A stretch of DNA of 64,000 nucleotides. It comes from JAFECT01 sp035551675. GTDB taxonomy: Bacteria > Pseudomonadota > Alphaproteobacteria > Caulobacterales > Caulobacteraceae. The translations under genes were made by a program, and so were the position numbers. Of the stretch, positions 43,449 to 52,175 are shown in pieces. Location: positions 62,001 through 126,000 of the forward strand of contig DASZMV010000037.1 of the NCBI GenBank assembly GCA_035551675.1, in the 5' to 3' direction. Below the pieces are notes generated by a model. The model was given only the letters and a program-made list of their open reading frames with translations. It had not been told where the DNA came from and ran no database searches. The number at the start of each line of letters is the position of its first letter. The stretch's first letter is position 1.

Positions 43449-43757
43449 ATGTTTGGATTGATCGTGAAATTTGTCGCCCACGAAGGCAAACGCGACGAGT
43501 TCATTCGGATCCTGAGCGACGGCTTCCAGAGCATGGACGGCTGTCACAGTTACATCCTGGCGGCTGATCCGGCGGATGAAACCGCGGTCTGGGCGACGGA
43601 AATCTGGGACAATGAGGAAAGCCACCATACCGCGATGGCCGAACCGAGAATCAAGGCGGTGATCGCGCACGCGAAGCCCTTGATGGCCGGGCGCGACATG
43701 CGCGTGGTGACGGAACCTCGGGGCGGGCAGGGACTGACTGCCGGGCCATCCAGCTGA
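43449..43757 (+). CDS. Antibiotic biosynthesis monooxygenase (ABM) fold protein
   Basis: A 102-residue protein starting at ATG 43449. The frame is also open across the end of the TPP gene, but that upstream part is a shadow. It has the dimeric ferredoxin-like ABM pattern: MFGLIVKFVAHEGKRDEFIR at the N-terminus and ATEIWDNEESHHTAMAEPRI in the middle. Such proteins are cofactor-free oxygenases, isomerases or quinol-linked stress proteins. It is embedded in the operon, 29 bases after the TPP gene and 12 before the aldolase. Confidence 0.83.
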   Translation: MFGLIVKFVAHEGKRDEFIRILSDGFQSMDGCHSYILAADPADETAVWATEIWDNEESHHTAMAEPRIKAVIAHAKPLMAGRDMRVVTEPRGGQGLTAGPSS

Positions 43758-43769
43758 ATCGGGGCTTTC

Positions 43770-44507
43770 ATGGACACCTCCATCGGAACGTTCATCAAGA
43801 CGGCGGCGCCGGAGCTCGTCGAGATATTGGGTTTGGCCGGCCTCGATTTCCTTGCGGTCGACGCCGAGCACGCGCCGTTCGGTCGGCGTGAGCTGGACCT
43901 GATGATGCTCGCCGCGCGCGCTGCGGCGACGCCAATGTATGTCCGCATTCCGGACGACCGGGCGACGACCATCCTGCAGGCGCTCGACGTCGGCGCCGAC
44001 GGCCTCATCGTTCCCCACGTCGACAGCGCGGCCCAAGCGGCCGCAGTGGTGCGCAGCGCGAAATTCGCCGGCGGCGACCGCGGCTTTTCCAATGCCGCGC
44101 GGTTCGGACGCTACGGAACCACGACCATCGATCAAGCCGTCGAGATCGGCGACCAGGCAAAAATCATCTGTCAGATCGAAAGCCCCCAGGCCGTGGCGGC
44201 CGCAGAGGAGATCGCGGCGACCCCGGGCGTCTCGGGCCTGCTCGTGGGACGGGCCGACCTGGCGCTTTCCATGGGATTGCGCAGGCTCGACGCCGATGAG
44301 GTGCAACACGGCGCCCGCACGGCCATCAGCGCCGCGCGCAAGCACGGCAAGCTCGCCGGCATCGTGGCGGGCGATACGGCGGAGATCGCGCCCTGGCTCG
44401 CGGCGGGCGCCAACTTTTTCATCGTCGCCCACGATCAGGGGTTCCTGCGCAAAGCCGTCTCGGCGATGGCGACCGCCGCCCGCGCGGCGATCGCCGATGC
44501 GTCGTAG
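43770..44507 (+). CDS. HpcH/HpaI-family aldolase
   Basis: A 245-residue TIM-barrel class II pyruvate aldolase-like protein. VDAEHAPFGRRELDLMMLAA carries the active-site His, PMYVRIPDD the binding Arg, ICQIESPQAV the metal Glu and VGRADLALSMGL the metal Asp. The family cleaves 4-hydroxy-2-keto acids to pyruvate or another keto acid and an aldehyde. Being with 2-keto-acid TPP enzymes and a keto-acid reductase, it fits a sugar-acid or aromatic breakdown route. Length is normal. Confidence 0.9.
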   Translation: MDTSIGTFIKTAAPELVEILGLAGLDFLAVDAEHAPFGRRELDLMMLAARAAATPMYVRIPDDRATTILQALDVGADGLIVPHVDSAAQAAAVVRSAKFAGGDRGFSNAARFGRYGTTTIDQAVEIGDQAKIICQIESPQAVAAAEEIAATPGVSGLLVGRADLALSMGLRRLDADEVQHGARTAISAARKHGKLAGIVAGDTAEIAPWLAAGANFFIVAHDQGFLRKAVSAMATAARAAIADAS

Positions 44508-44527
44508 AGTAAATAGGAGACTTTCCA

Positions 44528-45697
44528 GTGACCGCAGCGTCGTCGCCTCTCGATCGCATTCTCACCACGCACGTTGGAAGTCTGCCGAGACCGCCGCATC
44601 TCCTGATGATGATGCAGCGCCGGGCCGAGGGCGCTGCGATCGACGCCGCCGCCTTAGGCAAGATGCTGAAAGACGAGGTAGCGAGCGTCGTCCGCCGCCA
44701 GGTCGAGATCGGCGTCGACCTGGTCAGTGACGGCGAGTTCAGCAAGCCGAGTTACGCGACCTACATTACGGAGCGGCTCACCGGTTTCGGCGGTTCGTCC
44801 CGCGGCAACGTCGCCGGCGACCTGGCGGACTTTCCCGAGTTCAGCCGCCGCCTCGTCGAAATCGGCGGCGTGGTCCCGCGCGGAGGCGGCGCCTGTTGTC
44901 AGGGTGAAGTGACGGTCAAGAGCACGTCCGCGCTCGAGGAGGACCTGGCCAACTTCTCCGCGGCGACTGCCGCGGCGAAACCCGTCGGCGCGTTCATGAA
45001 CGCCGCGTCGCCGGGTGTGGTGTCGGTGTTCCAGAAGAACGAATTCTACGCCAGTGAGGACCTCTATATCGAGGCCGTGGCCGAAGCGCTGCGCCCCGAA
45101 TACGAAGCGATCGTCGCCGCCGGTTTTCTGCTTCAGGTCGACAGCCCGGACCTGGCCATGGGGCGCCACCTTGCCTTTGCTCACATTGAAGACGAAGCGT
45201 TCCTGAAGATCGTGGAGCGCAATGTGCAGGCGTTGAACCACGCGCTGCGCAACATCCCTGCGAGCTCGGTGCGCATGCATGTGTGCTGGGGCAACTATCC
45301 CGGTCCGCACCACCGGGACATTCCCTTCGAGAAGCTGGCCTCTCGGGTCCTGGACGCCAGGGCGAAGTACATCCTGCTGGAGGGCGCCAATCCGCGGCAC
45401 GAGCATGAGTGGTCGGTGTTCAAGACCGTGAGCTTGCCGGAAGACAAGGTGCTGGCGCCGGGGGTGATCGACTCGACGTCGAACTATATCGAGCACCCCG
45501 AAGTGGTGGCGCAGCGGCTGGAGCGTTACGCCGACGTCGTCGGGCGCGAACGGGTCATGGCCGGCTCCGACTGTGGGTTCGCGACGTTCAGCACGCTCCC
45601 GACGGTTCACCCGGACATCGTGTGGCGAAAGCTCGGCGCTCTGGTCGAGGGCGCTCGCCTGGCGACACGGCGGCTGTGGGGCAAGGCTGCGGCCTGA
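44528..45697 (+). CDS. MetE C-terminal-like (cobalamin-independent methionine synthase family) protein
   Basis: A 389-residue protein with the catalytic half of MetE only. THVGSLPRPPHLLMM at the N-terminus, VHVCW-like RMHVCWGNYPGPHH and GSDCGFATF supply the zinc-ligand His and Cys residues. Start GTG 44528 follows AATAGGAGAC. Stand-alone proteins of this group sit in many catabolic clusters and act on varied methyl or thiol compounds; methionine synthesis is not implied. It ends the operon that began at 38835. Confidence 0.85.
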   Translation: MTAASSPLDRILTTHVGSLPRPPHLLMMMQRRAEGAAIDAAALGKMLKDEVASVVRRQVEIGVDLVSDGEFSKPSYATYITERLTGFGGSSRGNVAGDLADFPEFSRRLVEIGGVVPRGGGACCQGEVTVKSTSALEEDLANFSAATAAAKPVGAFMNAASPGVVSVFQKNEFYASEDLYIEAVAEALRPEYEAIVAAGFLLQVDSPDLAMGRHLAFAHIEDEAFLKIVERNVQALNHALRNIPASSVRMHVCWGNYPGPHHRDIPFEKLASRVLDARAKYILLEGANPRHEHEWSVFKTVSLPEDKVLAPGVIDSTSNYIEHPEVVAQRLERYADVVGRERVMAGSDCGFATFSTLPTVHPDIVWRKLGALVEGARLATRRLWGKAAA

Positions 45698-45725
45698 GTT
45701 CGCCGTCCACCACGTCTCTCATGGT

Positions 45726-45757
45726 TATGAAATAAGTTTACATATATAAGAAATTAA
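45726..45757. promoter_or_regulatory. AT-rich operator-like element before the AKR gene
   Basis: TATGAAAT (45726-45733) and CATATATAAGAAATT (from 45741) match half-sites seen at 47655, 61275, 38759 and 36372. The element lies about 90 bases before the aldo/keto reductase ATG in a 145-bp gap that otherwise shows only a GC-rich leader. It is a candidate binding site for the IclR regulator encoded in the same unit. Confidence 0.42.
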
Positions 45758-45842
45758 ATTGACAGGAACGCCGCCGCGCTGCCAACCTGAGCGGCAGGCT
45801 GCTGCGCTTCCCGCGCGGCGGCGGCGCTAACCGGAGAAGGCG

Positions 45843-46802
45843 ATGAAACGCCGGCCCCTCGGCCGCTCGGACCTAAGCATTGCACCTCTTGTCCTGGGCG
45901 GCAACGTCTTCGGCTGGACTGCGAACAGGGACGCCGCGTTTCTGACGCTCGACACCTTTCTGGACGCCGGCTTCAACGCCGTGGACACCGCCGACGTCTA
46001 TTCGAATTGGGTTGCGGGCCACGTCGGCGGCGAATCGGAGACGGTCATCGGCGAATGGCTGCGCGCGCGCGGCGGTCGAGATCGCGTGGTGCTCTGCACC
46101 AAGGCGGGCGCCAGAACGCCCGAGGGCGAAGGCCTGTCGGCGGACCACCTGGTGCGGTCGCTCGAAGGATCGCTGCGGCGGCTAAACACGGACTACGTCG
46201 ATCTCTATCAGTCGCATGTGGACGACCGGACGACGCCGCTCGACGAAACGCTCGAGGCTTTCGACCGTCTGCTTCGCGCAGGCAAGGTGCGCGCGATCGG
46301 CGCCTCGCACTACGGCGCCGCGCGCCTCAATGAAGCGCTCGCGATCAGCGCCGCGCGGGGCGTCGCGCGATACGACAGCCTGCAACCGCGATATAATCTG
46401 CATGATCGCGCCGAGTTCGAAGGCCCGGTGCAGGATGCTTGCGTCGCGGGCGACGTGGGCGTCTTGGCCTATAGCGCCCTGGCCAAGGGCTTCCTCACCG
46501 GCAAGTTCCGCTCCGGCGCCGCGAGTGTCGGAAGCCCTTATGAAGAGCGGCTGAACACCTATCGCGACGCGCGCGGCGTGCGCATCCTCGCAGCGCTCGA
46601 TCGGGTGGCCGAGGTCCACGCCGCGACGCCGGCGGAGGTGGCTCTCACCTGGCTCGTAGCCCAGCCGGGCGTGGTCGCCGCCATTACCGCCTTTGATACG
46701 GCGGACCAGCTCAAGGAGGTCATCGGTTTCCCGCGCCTGACGCTGGCCGCTTCCGAGATCGAAACCCTGTCCGCCGCCGGCGCCCTGGAGACCTGCCCAT
46801 GA
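45843..46802 (+). CDS. Aldo/keto reductase
   Basis: A 319-residue NADPH-dependent barrel reductase. FNAVDTADVYSNW carries the catalytic Asp and Tyr, VVLCTKAG the Lys, and LYQSHVDDRTTPLDETLEAF the active-site His. The C-terminal LVAQPGVVAAITAFDTADQL and KEVIGF are in the cofactor-binding region. Its substrate is unknown. It leads a two-gene unit and overlaps the IclR regulator gene by 4 bases, which suggests that regulator and reductase respond to the same compound. Confidence 0.9.
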   Translation: MKRRPLGRSDLSIAPLVLGGNVFGWTANRDAAFLTLDTFLDAGFNAVDTADVYSNWVAGHVGGESETVIGEWLRARGGRDRVVLCTKAGARTPEGEGLSADHLVRSLEGSLRRLNTDYVDLYQSHVDDRTTPLDETLEAFDRLLRAGKVRAIGASHYGAARLNEALAISAARGVARYDSLQPRYNLHDRAEFEGPVQDACVAGDVGVLAYSALAKGFLTGKFRSGAASVGSPYEERLNTYRDARGVRILAALDRVAEVHAATPAEVALTWLVAQPGVVAAITAFDTADQLKEVIGFPRLTLAASEIETLSAAGALETCP

Positions 46803-47653
46803 CGACCCGCACGCCGTCCGTCAAACCCGGTAAGAGCGACACTGTCGGCAATGTGAAATCCGCCGAGCGGGTGCTGTCGATTTTCGAATATTTCGAGAAG
46901 CGACGCACGCCGCGCACGCTGTCTGAAATCTCTCAGGACCTGGACTACCCGGTGTCCAGCGCTTTGGCCCTTCTGCGCAGCATCCAGGCCATGGGCTATC
47001 TGACCTTCGACTTCGAGACCAAGACCTATTTCCCGACCCTCAGCTTCGCCATGCTGGGGCACTGGATGCATGATCGCCTGTTCCAGGGCGGCGCCATGGC
47101 CCAGATGTTCGAACACCTGGCCGCGATCTCCCAGGAGACCGTGTTCCTGGGTGTCCAGAACGGGCTGAATTCCCAGCACATCCACATCGTGCACAATTCG
47201 CAGTCGTCGCTGCGCTACATCCCGCCGGTCGGAACCCTGCGCCCGCTGCTGCGCTCGGCGGTGGGACGGGTGCTGTTGAGCCACCAGCCCAAGCAGGCGG
47301 TGTTGCGCATCGTCGAGAAGATCAACAGCCTCGGCGCAGACGAGGGACGCGTCTACGACCCCAAGGTCGTCCTGGCCGAGCTCGAACAGGTACGGGCCGA
47401 CGGCTACGCCTTTTCCGCCGGGGTTTTTGCGGACGGGGCTGCGATCGTAAGCGTCGCCCTGCCGGTGCGCCCCGGGGAAGTGCCCATGGCGATCAGTATC
47501 GGCGGCCCGTCCACGCGCATCACGCCCGAAACCGTCCCGAGCCTGCTGAAACTGATTCACGCGTCGGTCGACGAATTCCTCACGGCGCCTCGCGCCGAGG
47601 AGACCCGGCGAACCACGAGCGGGGGCGAGGGTCGAAGGGCGGGTCGAGCTTAA
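46799..47653 (+). CDS. IclR-family transcriptional regulator
   Basis: A 284-residue regulator. The N-terminal winged helix (about 15-80) has SAERVLSIFEYFEKRRTPRT, LSEISQDLDYPVSSALALLR and SIQAMGYLTFD. The C-terminal effector domain has TVFLGVQNGLNSQHIHIVHN, VGRVLLSHQPKQ and AISIGGPSTRITPE. IclR proteins control degradation of aromatic and small organic acids, often by binding short palindromes near promoters. An exact TTCATA-CA-TATGAA palindrome begins 2 bases after its stop codon, in front of the next operon. Confidence 0.9.
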   Translation: MTTRTPSVKPGKSDTVGNVKSAERVLSIFEYFEKRRTPRTLSEISQDLDYPVSSALALLRSIQAMGYLTFDFETKTYFPTLSFAMLGHWMHDRLFQGGAMAQMFEHLAAISQETVFLGVQNGLNSQHIHIVHNSQSSLRYIPPVGTLRPLLRSAVGRVLLSHQPKQAVLRIVEKINSLGADEGRVYDPKVVLAELEQVRADGYAFSAGVFADGAAIVSVALPVRPGEVPMAISIGGPSTRITPETVPSLLKLIHASVDEFLTAPRAEETRRTTSGGEGRRAGRA

Positions 47654-47654
47654 T

Positions 47655-47668
47655 TTCATACATATGAA
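47655..47668. promoter_or_regulatory. TTCATA-N2-TATGAA palindrome, candidate IclR operator
   Basis: Exact 6-base arms with a 2-base spacer lie at the left edge of the 153-bp gap in front of the TPP/acyl-CoA operon. TTGAC elements at 47669 and 47696 could be -35 boxes, but neither has a convincing -10. The half-site TATGAAAT recurs at 45726 and 61275. Confidence 0.5.
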
Positions 47669-47806
47669 TTGACTATGCACCTACCAGAAAAATAGTTGAC
47701 GATCCCCAGGCCCCCCGATAGCGTCTCCTCAACAGACGGAAGCGCTTCGAGGGCGCGCGCCGCGGGCCCAAAAAGCCAACCGAGCCCGCATCGATTGGGG
47801 AGATGC

Positions 47807-49519
47807 ATGCTGCATTCGCCGCAGACCGAACACCGTTTGCCCGTGACCCGAACCGGCGGCCAGCTCATCGTCGACTGTCTGGTCGCTCACGGCGTGGACA
47901 CCGTGTTCTGCGTGCCGGGTGAGAGCTATCTGACCGTACTGGACGCGCTTCGCGACGCGCCCGCCATTCGCGTTATCGTGGGGCGCCACGAGGCGAGCGT
48001 CGCCAACATGGCCGAAGCCTACGGCAAGGTGACCGGCCGCCCAGGCGTCTGCTTTGTCACGCGCGGCCCCGGCGCCGCGCAGGGCGCCATCGGCCTGCAC
48101 ACCGCGACCCAGGACTGCACGCCGCTCATCATGTTCGTCGGCCAGGTGCCACGCGACAAGCTGGGCCGCGAAGCGTCACAGGAGATGGACTTCCGCGCTT
48201 TTTTCGGCTCGACATCGAAGTGGGTGACCGAGATCGTCGATCCCGCGCGCGCGCCGGAACAGATCTCTCGCGCCTTCCACATGGCGGTAAACGGGCGTCC
48301 CGGTCCGGTGGTGATTTCGATCCCCGAGGACATGCAGGATGAAGTCTGCACGGCCTTGAAGCCCGCGCCCTACAAGCTTGCCTCTGCGGCGCCGAGCGCC
48401 GACGCGCTCGCCGAACTCGAGGCGATGGTCGAAGGCGCCGAGCGACCGTTGGTGATCCTGGGCGGCGGCGGGTGGAGCGCGCAGGCGGTGGATGAGATCC
48501 GCGGCTTTGCGGAGACGTTCAACCTGCCGGTGGTGACGGGCTTTCGTCGCCAGGACCTGTTCGACAACACCCACCCGAACTACGTGGGCAACATCGGGCT
48601 TGGCACCAGCCCCGCCGTGATCGACCTGGTGAAGCGCGCCGACCTGCTGCTGGTGGTGGGCGAGCGTCTCGGCGACATGACCACCCAGGGCTACACCCTG
48701 ATCGACTTTCCCCGTCCGCGGCAGAAGCTGATCCACATCCACCCGGGTCCGGAAGAACTCGGCGTTCTTTACGAGACGGATTTGCCTATCACCGCGACCG
48801 TCCGCGACTTCGCCAAGGCAGCCGCCGCGCTGACGCCCAAATCGAAGGTTGATCGCGCCGAGTGGATAGAAGGCGGTCACCGCGCTTATCTCGCCTTCTC
48901 GACGGCCCCGGCCACCGATGACGGAAAGCTGAACGCGGGCCGGATCATCGCCGAACTCAGCGATCGCCTTCCCGCCGATGCGGTGATCACCAACGGGGCC
49001 GGACTCTACACCGCCAATGTCCACCGCTATCACCGCTATCGCACGTACGGCGGTCAGCTCGCGCCGTTGAGCGGCGCAATGGGCTACGGCTTTCCCGCCG
49101 CGCTCACGGCCAAGCTCATGCATCCGGAACGCACGGTGGTCTGCTACGCCGGCGACGGGTGCTTCATGATGGCCGCGCAGGAACTGGCGACGGCGGCGAT
49201 GTACGGCATCGCCGTGATCGTCGTGGTGATCGATAACGCCAGCTACGGCTCGATCCGCTTCCACCAGGAGAAGTATTTTCCCGACCGCGTGATCGCCACC
49301 GACCTGGTCAATCCCGACTTCGTTGCGCTCGCCAAGGCGTACGGCGCCTATGCGGAGCGTGTGGAGGACGGCGAAGACTTCCATGCGGCCTTCGCGCGCG
49401 CTCAGGCGTCGGGTCTTCCCGCCCTGCTGACCTTCCGTCAGGACGTCGTGAGGGATGTGAACGCGGCGCTGGGGAAGACGGCAAACCAAGCCGAACCGGC
49501 CAAGGCCGACGCGATCTAG
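47807..49519 (+). CDS. TPP-dependent acetolactate-synthase-like enzyme
   Basis: A 570-residue TPP enzyme. I chose ATG 47807 behind TTGGGGAG; the longer frame begins in a promoter-like region. The N-terminal GGQLIVDCLVAHGVDTVFCV and the catalytic Glu in VGRHEASVANMAEAYG are standard, and the TPP motif is AGDGCFMMAAQEL closed by VVIDNASYGSI. It is the most typical ALS-like member of the four in this window, yet no small regulatory subunit follows. The next genes activate and oxidise an acyl-CoA, so it may make or consume a 2-keto acid feeding that route. Confidence 0.9.
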   Translation: MLHSPQTEHRLPVTRTGGQLIVDCLVAHGVDTVFCVPGESYLTVLDALRDAPAIRVIVGRHEASVANMAEAYGKVTGRPGVCFVTRGPGAAQGAIGLHTATQDCTPLIMFVGQVPRDKLGREASQEMDFRAFFGSTSKWVTEIVDPARAPEQISRAFHMAVNGRPGPVVISIPEDMQDEVCTALKPAPYKLASAAPSADALAELEAMVEGAERPLVILGGGGWSAQAVDEIRGFAETFNLPVVTGFRRQDLFDNTHPNYVGNIGLGTSPAVIDLVKRADLLLVVGERLGDMTTQGYTLIDFPRPRQKLIHIHPGPEELGVLYETDLPITATVRDFAKAAAALTPKSKVDRAEWIEGGHRAYLAFSTAPATDDGKLNAGRIIAELSDRLPADAVITNGAGLYTANVHRYHRYRTYGGQLAPLSGAMGYGFPAALTAKLMHPERTVVCYAGDGCFMMAAQELATAAMYGIAVIVVVIDNASYGSIRFHQEKYFPDRVIATDLVNPDFVALAKAYGAYAERVEDGEDFHAAFARAQASGLPALLTFRQDVVRDVNAALGKTANQAEPAKADAI

Positions 49520-49544
49520 ACGCGGTCGGTCGCGGAGAGCGACG

Positions 49545-50687
49545 ATGAATATAAACCTCAATCTCAAGGACCCGGCTTGGGGTGAGCGCGCCGTTCGCGA
49601 CGTGCGAGAGATCGCCGAGACATACCGCCAAGAATTGCTTGAACACGAACGCGCGGGACAGTTTCCGCGCGCGGCTTACGAAGAAATGGGCCGCCGCGGC
49701 CTGCTGGGCGTCGTCACCGCGGAAGCGTACGGGGGCTATGGCGGCAGCGCGCCGGAGTACTGCCTGACCACCGAGGCCATGGCGCGTCATGGCCTGATCT
49801 CGTCGCAGATCCAGATCCAAGGCCAGCTTTGGCTCGCCGACTGGGGCACCGAGGAGCAGAAGGCAAAGTACCTGCCCGGCATGATGGCGGGCACGTTGCT
49901 GTTTTCCGAGTCCATCTCCGAGCGCGGCGCCGCTTCCTCGCTGAAAACCCTGAAGGCCACCGCACGCCGGTCGAACGGTGACTGGGTCATCAACGGCGAG
50001 AAGATCCACATCAACCTCGGCAAGGAATCTCACGTCACCCTCGTCTACGCCATGGCCGAAGAGGGGTTGACGGCCTTCCTGGTGGACACCGACCTTGCGG
50101 GCGTGCGCCGCGAACATTCAAGCCCGCTGGGCGGCCGCATGATGCCTACCGCCGACATGTACTTCGAGGACGTGCGCATTCCCGAAACCGCTGTGCTGGG
50201 TGCGCCGGGGCAGGGGCTTGCGACCTTCATCTCCACCTTCAACGTCAGACGCCTGGGCAACGCGTCGGAGCTGTTGGGCGCCGCCGAGCGCGGGCTCGCG
50301 CTCGCGACCGAGTACGCCAAACAGCGCAAGGTCGGCGACAACTACGTCACAGATTTCCAGGGCATTCAGTGGATGCTGGCGGATTCCTATTCGCAGCTCT
50401 ATTCCGCCTCGCTGGTGCGCGACCGCGCCGCCAATCTGGTGGCTGCGGGCGTAGAGCATTCCTTCGAAGCGACGCTCGCCAAGAAGACCGCCATCGAGGC
50501 GGCGGAGAAGGCGATCAACGAGACCTTCTCCATCGTCGGCGGCCACGGCCTCTATAACGACCAACCGTTCGGCCAGATCCTCTTCGACATCAAGACGCTG
50601 AAGGTGGGCGGCGGTTCACTCGAGGTCCTGCGCAACTATGTGGCGCAACAAATTCTGAGAAGCCCGAACCTGAAAGGCCTGGCGTGA
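49545..50687 (+). CDS. Acyl-CoA dehydrogenase
   Basis: A 380-residue flavoprotein. FSESISERGAASSLKTLKAT lies near the FAD/substrate loop, GDWVINGEKIHINLGKESHV is the middle beta domain, and SIVGGHGLYNDQPFG with LKVGGGSLEVLRNYVAQQIL is the C-terminal helical domain, where the Glu of GGSLEVLRN is the likely catalytic base. It introduces an alpha,beta double bond into an acyl-CoA. It overlaps the ligase gene by 4 bases and forms a beta-oxidation-like set with the three genes after it. Confidence 0.9.
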   Translation: MNINLNLKDPAWGERAVRDVREIAETYRQELLEHERAGQFPRAAYEEMGRRGLLGVVTAEAYGGYGGSAPEYCLTTEAMARHGLISSQIQIQGQLWLADWGTEEQKAKYLPGMMAGTLLFSESISERGAASSLKTLKATARRSNGDWVINGEKIHINLGKESHVTLVYAMAEEGLTAFLVDTDLAGVRREHSSPLGGRMMPTADMYFEDVRIPETAVLGAPGQGLATFISTFNVRRLGNASELLGAAERGLALATEYAKQRKVGDNYVTDFQGIQWMLADSYSQLYSASLVRDRAANLVAAGVEHSFEATLAKKTAIEAAEKAINETFSIVGGHGLYNDQPFGQILFDIKTLKVGGGSLEVLRNYVAQQILRSPNLKGLA

Positions 50688-52174
50688 ACAACATCGCGCA
50701 ACTGATCGAGCATCGCGTCCGCAGCCATCCGCACGCGACCTGGGGCGCCTTCACCGCCTGCGACCGTCTGGATCGCGTGGTCGAGCGCGCGCACGCCGTC
50801 GCGGCGGCCTTTACGGCAGCGGGCCTGCGCCGGGGCGATCTCGTGGCGGTCCTGGGGACCAACTGCGCGAGCTATATGGTGGTGTGGCTCGCGGTGCAGC
50901 TCGCGGGCCTGCGCGCGGCGATGGTCAATCCGGGCTATCCGGACGAATTCCTCAGCTCCATGCTGGACGACATCGCGCCTTCCGCGATCATCTGGGTCGC
51001 GCGTCCCCCCGCAAGTTTGATCGAACGCGAGGTGCTGCATCTCGACGCCACCGGCGCGTGGGACGGCAAGCTGGAGACCCTGCGCGCGAGCGAGCGCTTC
51101 GAGGGCCGACCCGACAACGGCGCCGGCGCGGACTGCGCCCGCGAGGACATCGCCTTCTACGTCCACACCTCGGGCACCAGCGGCAAGCCCAAGTTCTGCG
51201 CCTTGAGTCACGAGTATTTTTTCCGCCTCGGGCGCTATTTTGCCGACTGCATGTCGCTGTCGGACCAGGACACCCTGCTGGCGCCGCTGCCGTTGTTCCA
51301 CATCAACCCGATGTACGGTCTGATCGGGGGGCTGACGACGGGGTCCTCGACCCTGACCATGGACAGGTTCTCCGCGCCGGACTTCTGGCCTGGCGTGAAG
51401 AGCCACGGGGTGACGGTGCTGCTGCTCCACGGGCCGCCCGCGGGCCTGCTCAAGGCCAAGACCACGAGCGATGACGCGCGCGGTCACAAAGTTCGCATCA
51501 GCTTTTTCTCGGATCCGGCCTTCCTGCGCCAGTTCGGCATTCCCATCGGCGTCGGCGGCTACGGCTCCACCGAGGCGGGCGGCTATTGCCATCACTGGAA
51601 GTTCCGTCCGGACGACGAGGCCTCTATGTTTCCCCCCGAGGGGCCCACGCATCAGTCGGGTCCGTCGCGCTACGAGCTGGAATGGAAGCTCGGCGACGAG
51701 GATGAGATCTGGGTGCGGGAGCGCGCGCCCGGGGTGATGTTTTCGGGCTATGTGCGCGGCGGCGGCCTCGACCCCTGCCGCGACGCCGACGGTTGGTTCC
51801 ACACCGGAGACCGCGGCCGGTACGACGCCTACGGGAATCTCATCTTCGTCGAGCGTGCGAGCGAATCCATCCGCGTCAACGCGGAATACGTTCCGATCGA
51901 TTTCGTCGAGGAGCGCCTGCGCAAGGTCCCGTCACTGGGTGAATTCGCGCTCTGGCGCGTACCATGTCCCAAGCGCGGCCACGAGGCAGTGATCTACACC
52001 ACCGCCAGCGACGTCGATGTCGGGGAGGTGAAGGCGACGGTGGCGGATTTGCCGAAATACATGCATCCCACCCGGCTGCTGCGCATCCAAGCCATCCCCC
52101 GCGACGCCGGCGTGGGCAAGACCCAGCGTCGCTTGCTCGGCGACCAGGTCGTGCTCGACACGGTTTCGCTCTGA
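50684..52174 (+). CDS. AMP-dependent acyl-CoA synthetase/ligase
   Basis: A 496-residue ANL-superfamily enzyme starting with GTG 50684. The P-loop is FYVHTSGTSGKPKFCALSHE, the A5 motif GYGSTEAGGY, and the A7-A8 motifs WFHTGDRGRYDAYGNLIFVE and RASESIRVNAEYVPIDFVEE. The adenylation Lys is in GVGKTQRRLL near the C-terminus. It activates a carboxylic acid as acyl-AMP and then acyl-CoA. Context indicates it feeds the acyl-CoA dehydrogenase next to it. Confidence 0.92.
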   Translation: MNNIAQLIEHRVRSHPHATWGAFTACDRLDRVVERAHAVAAAFTAAGLRRGDLVAVLGTNCASYMVVWLAVQLAGLRAAMVNPGYPDEFLSSMLDDIAPSAIIWVARPPASLIEREVLHLDATGAWDGKLETLRASERFEGRPDNGAGADCAREDIAFYVHTSGTSGKPKFCALSHEYFFRLGRYFADCMSLSDQDTLLAPLPLFHINPMYGLIGGLTTGSSTLTMDRFSAPDFWPGVKSHGVTVLLLHGPPAGLLKAKTTSDDARGHKVRISFFSDPAFLRQFGIPIGVGGYGSTEAGGYCHHWKFRPDDEASMFPPEGPTHQSGPSRYELEWKLGDEDEIWVRERAPGVMFSGYVRGGGLDPCRDADGWFHTGDRGRYDAYGNLIFVERASESIRVNAEYVPIDFVEERLRKVPSLGEFALWRVPCPKRGHEAVIYTTASDVDVGEVKATVADLPKYMHPTRLLRIQAIPRDAGVGKTQRRLLGDQVVLDTVSL

Positions 52175-52175
52175 C

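Noticed and set aside
47669..47723. Sigma-70-type promoter before the TPP/acyl-CoA operon
   Set aside because: Two TTGAC boxes are present, but no -10 element at proper spacing is better than background.
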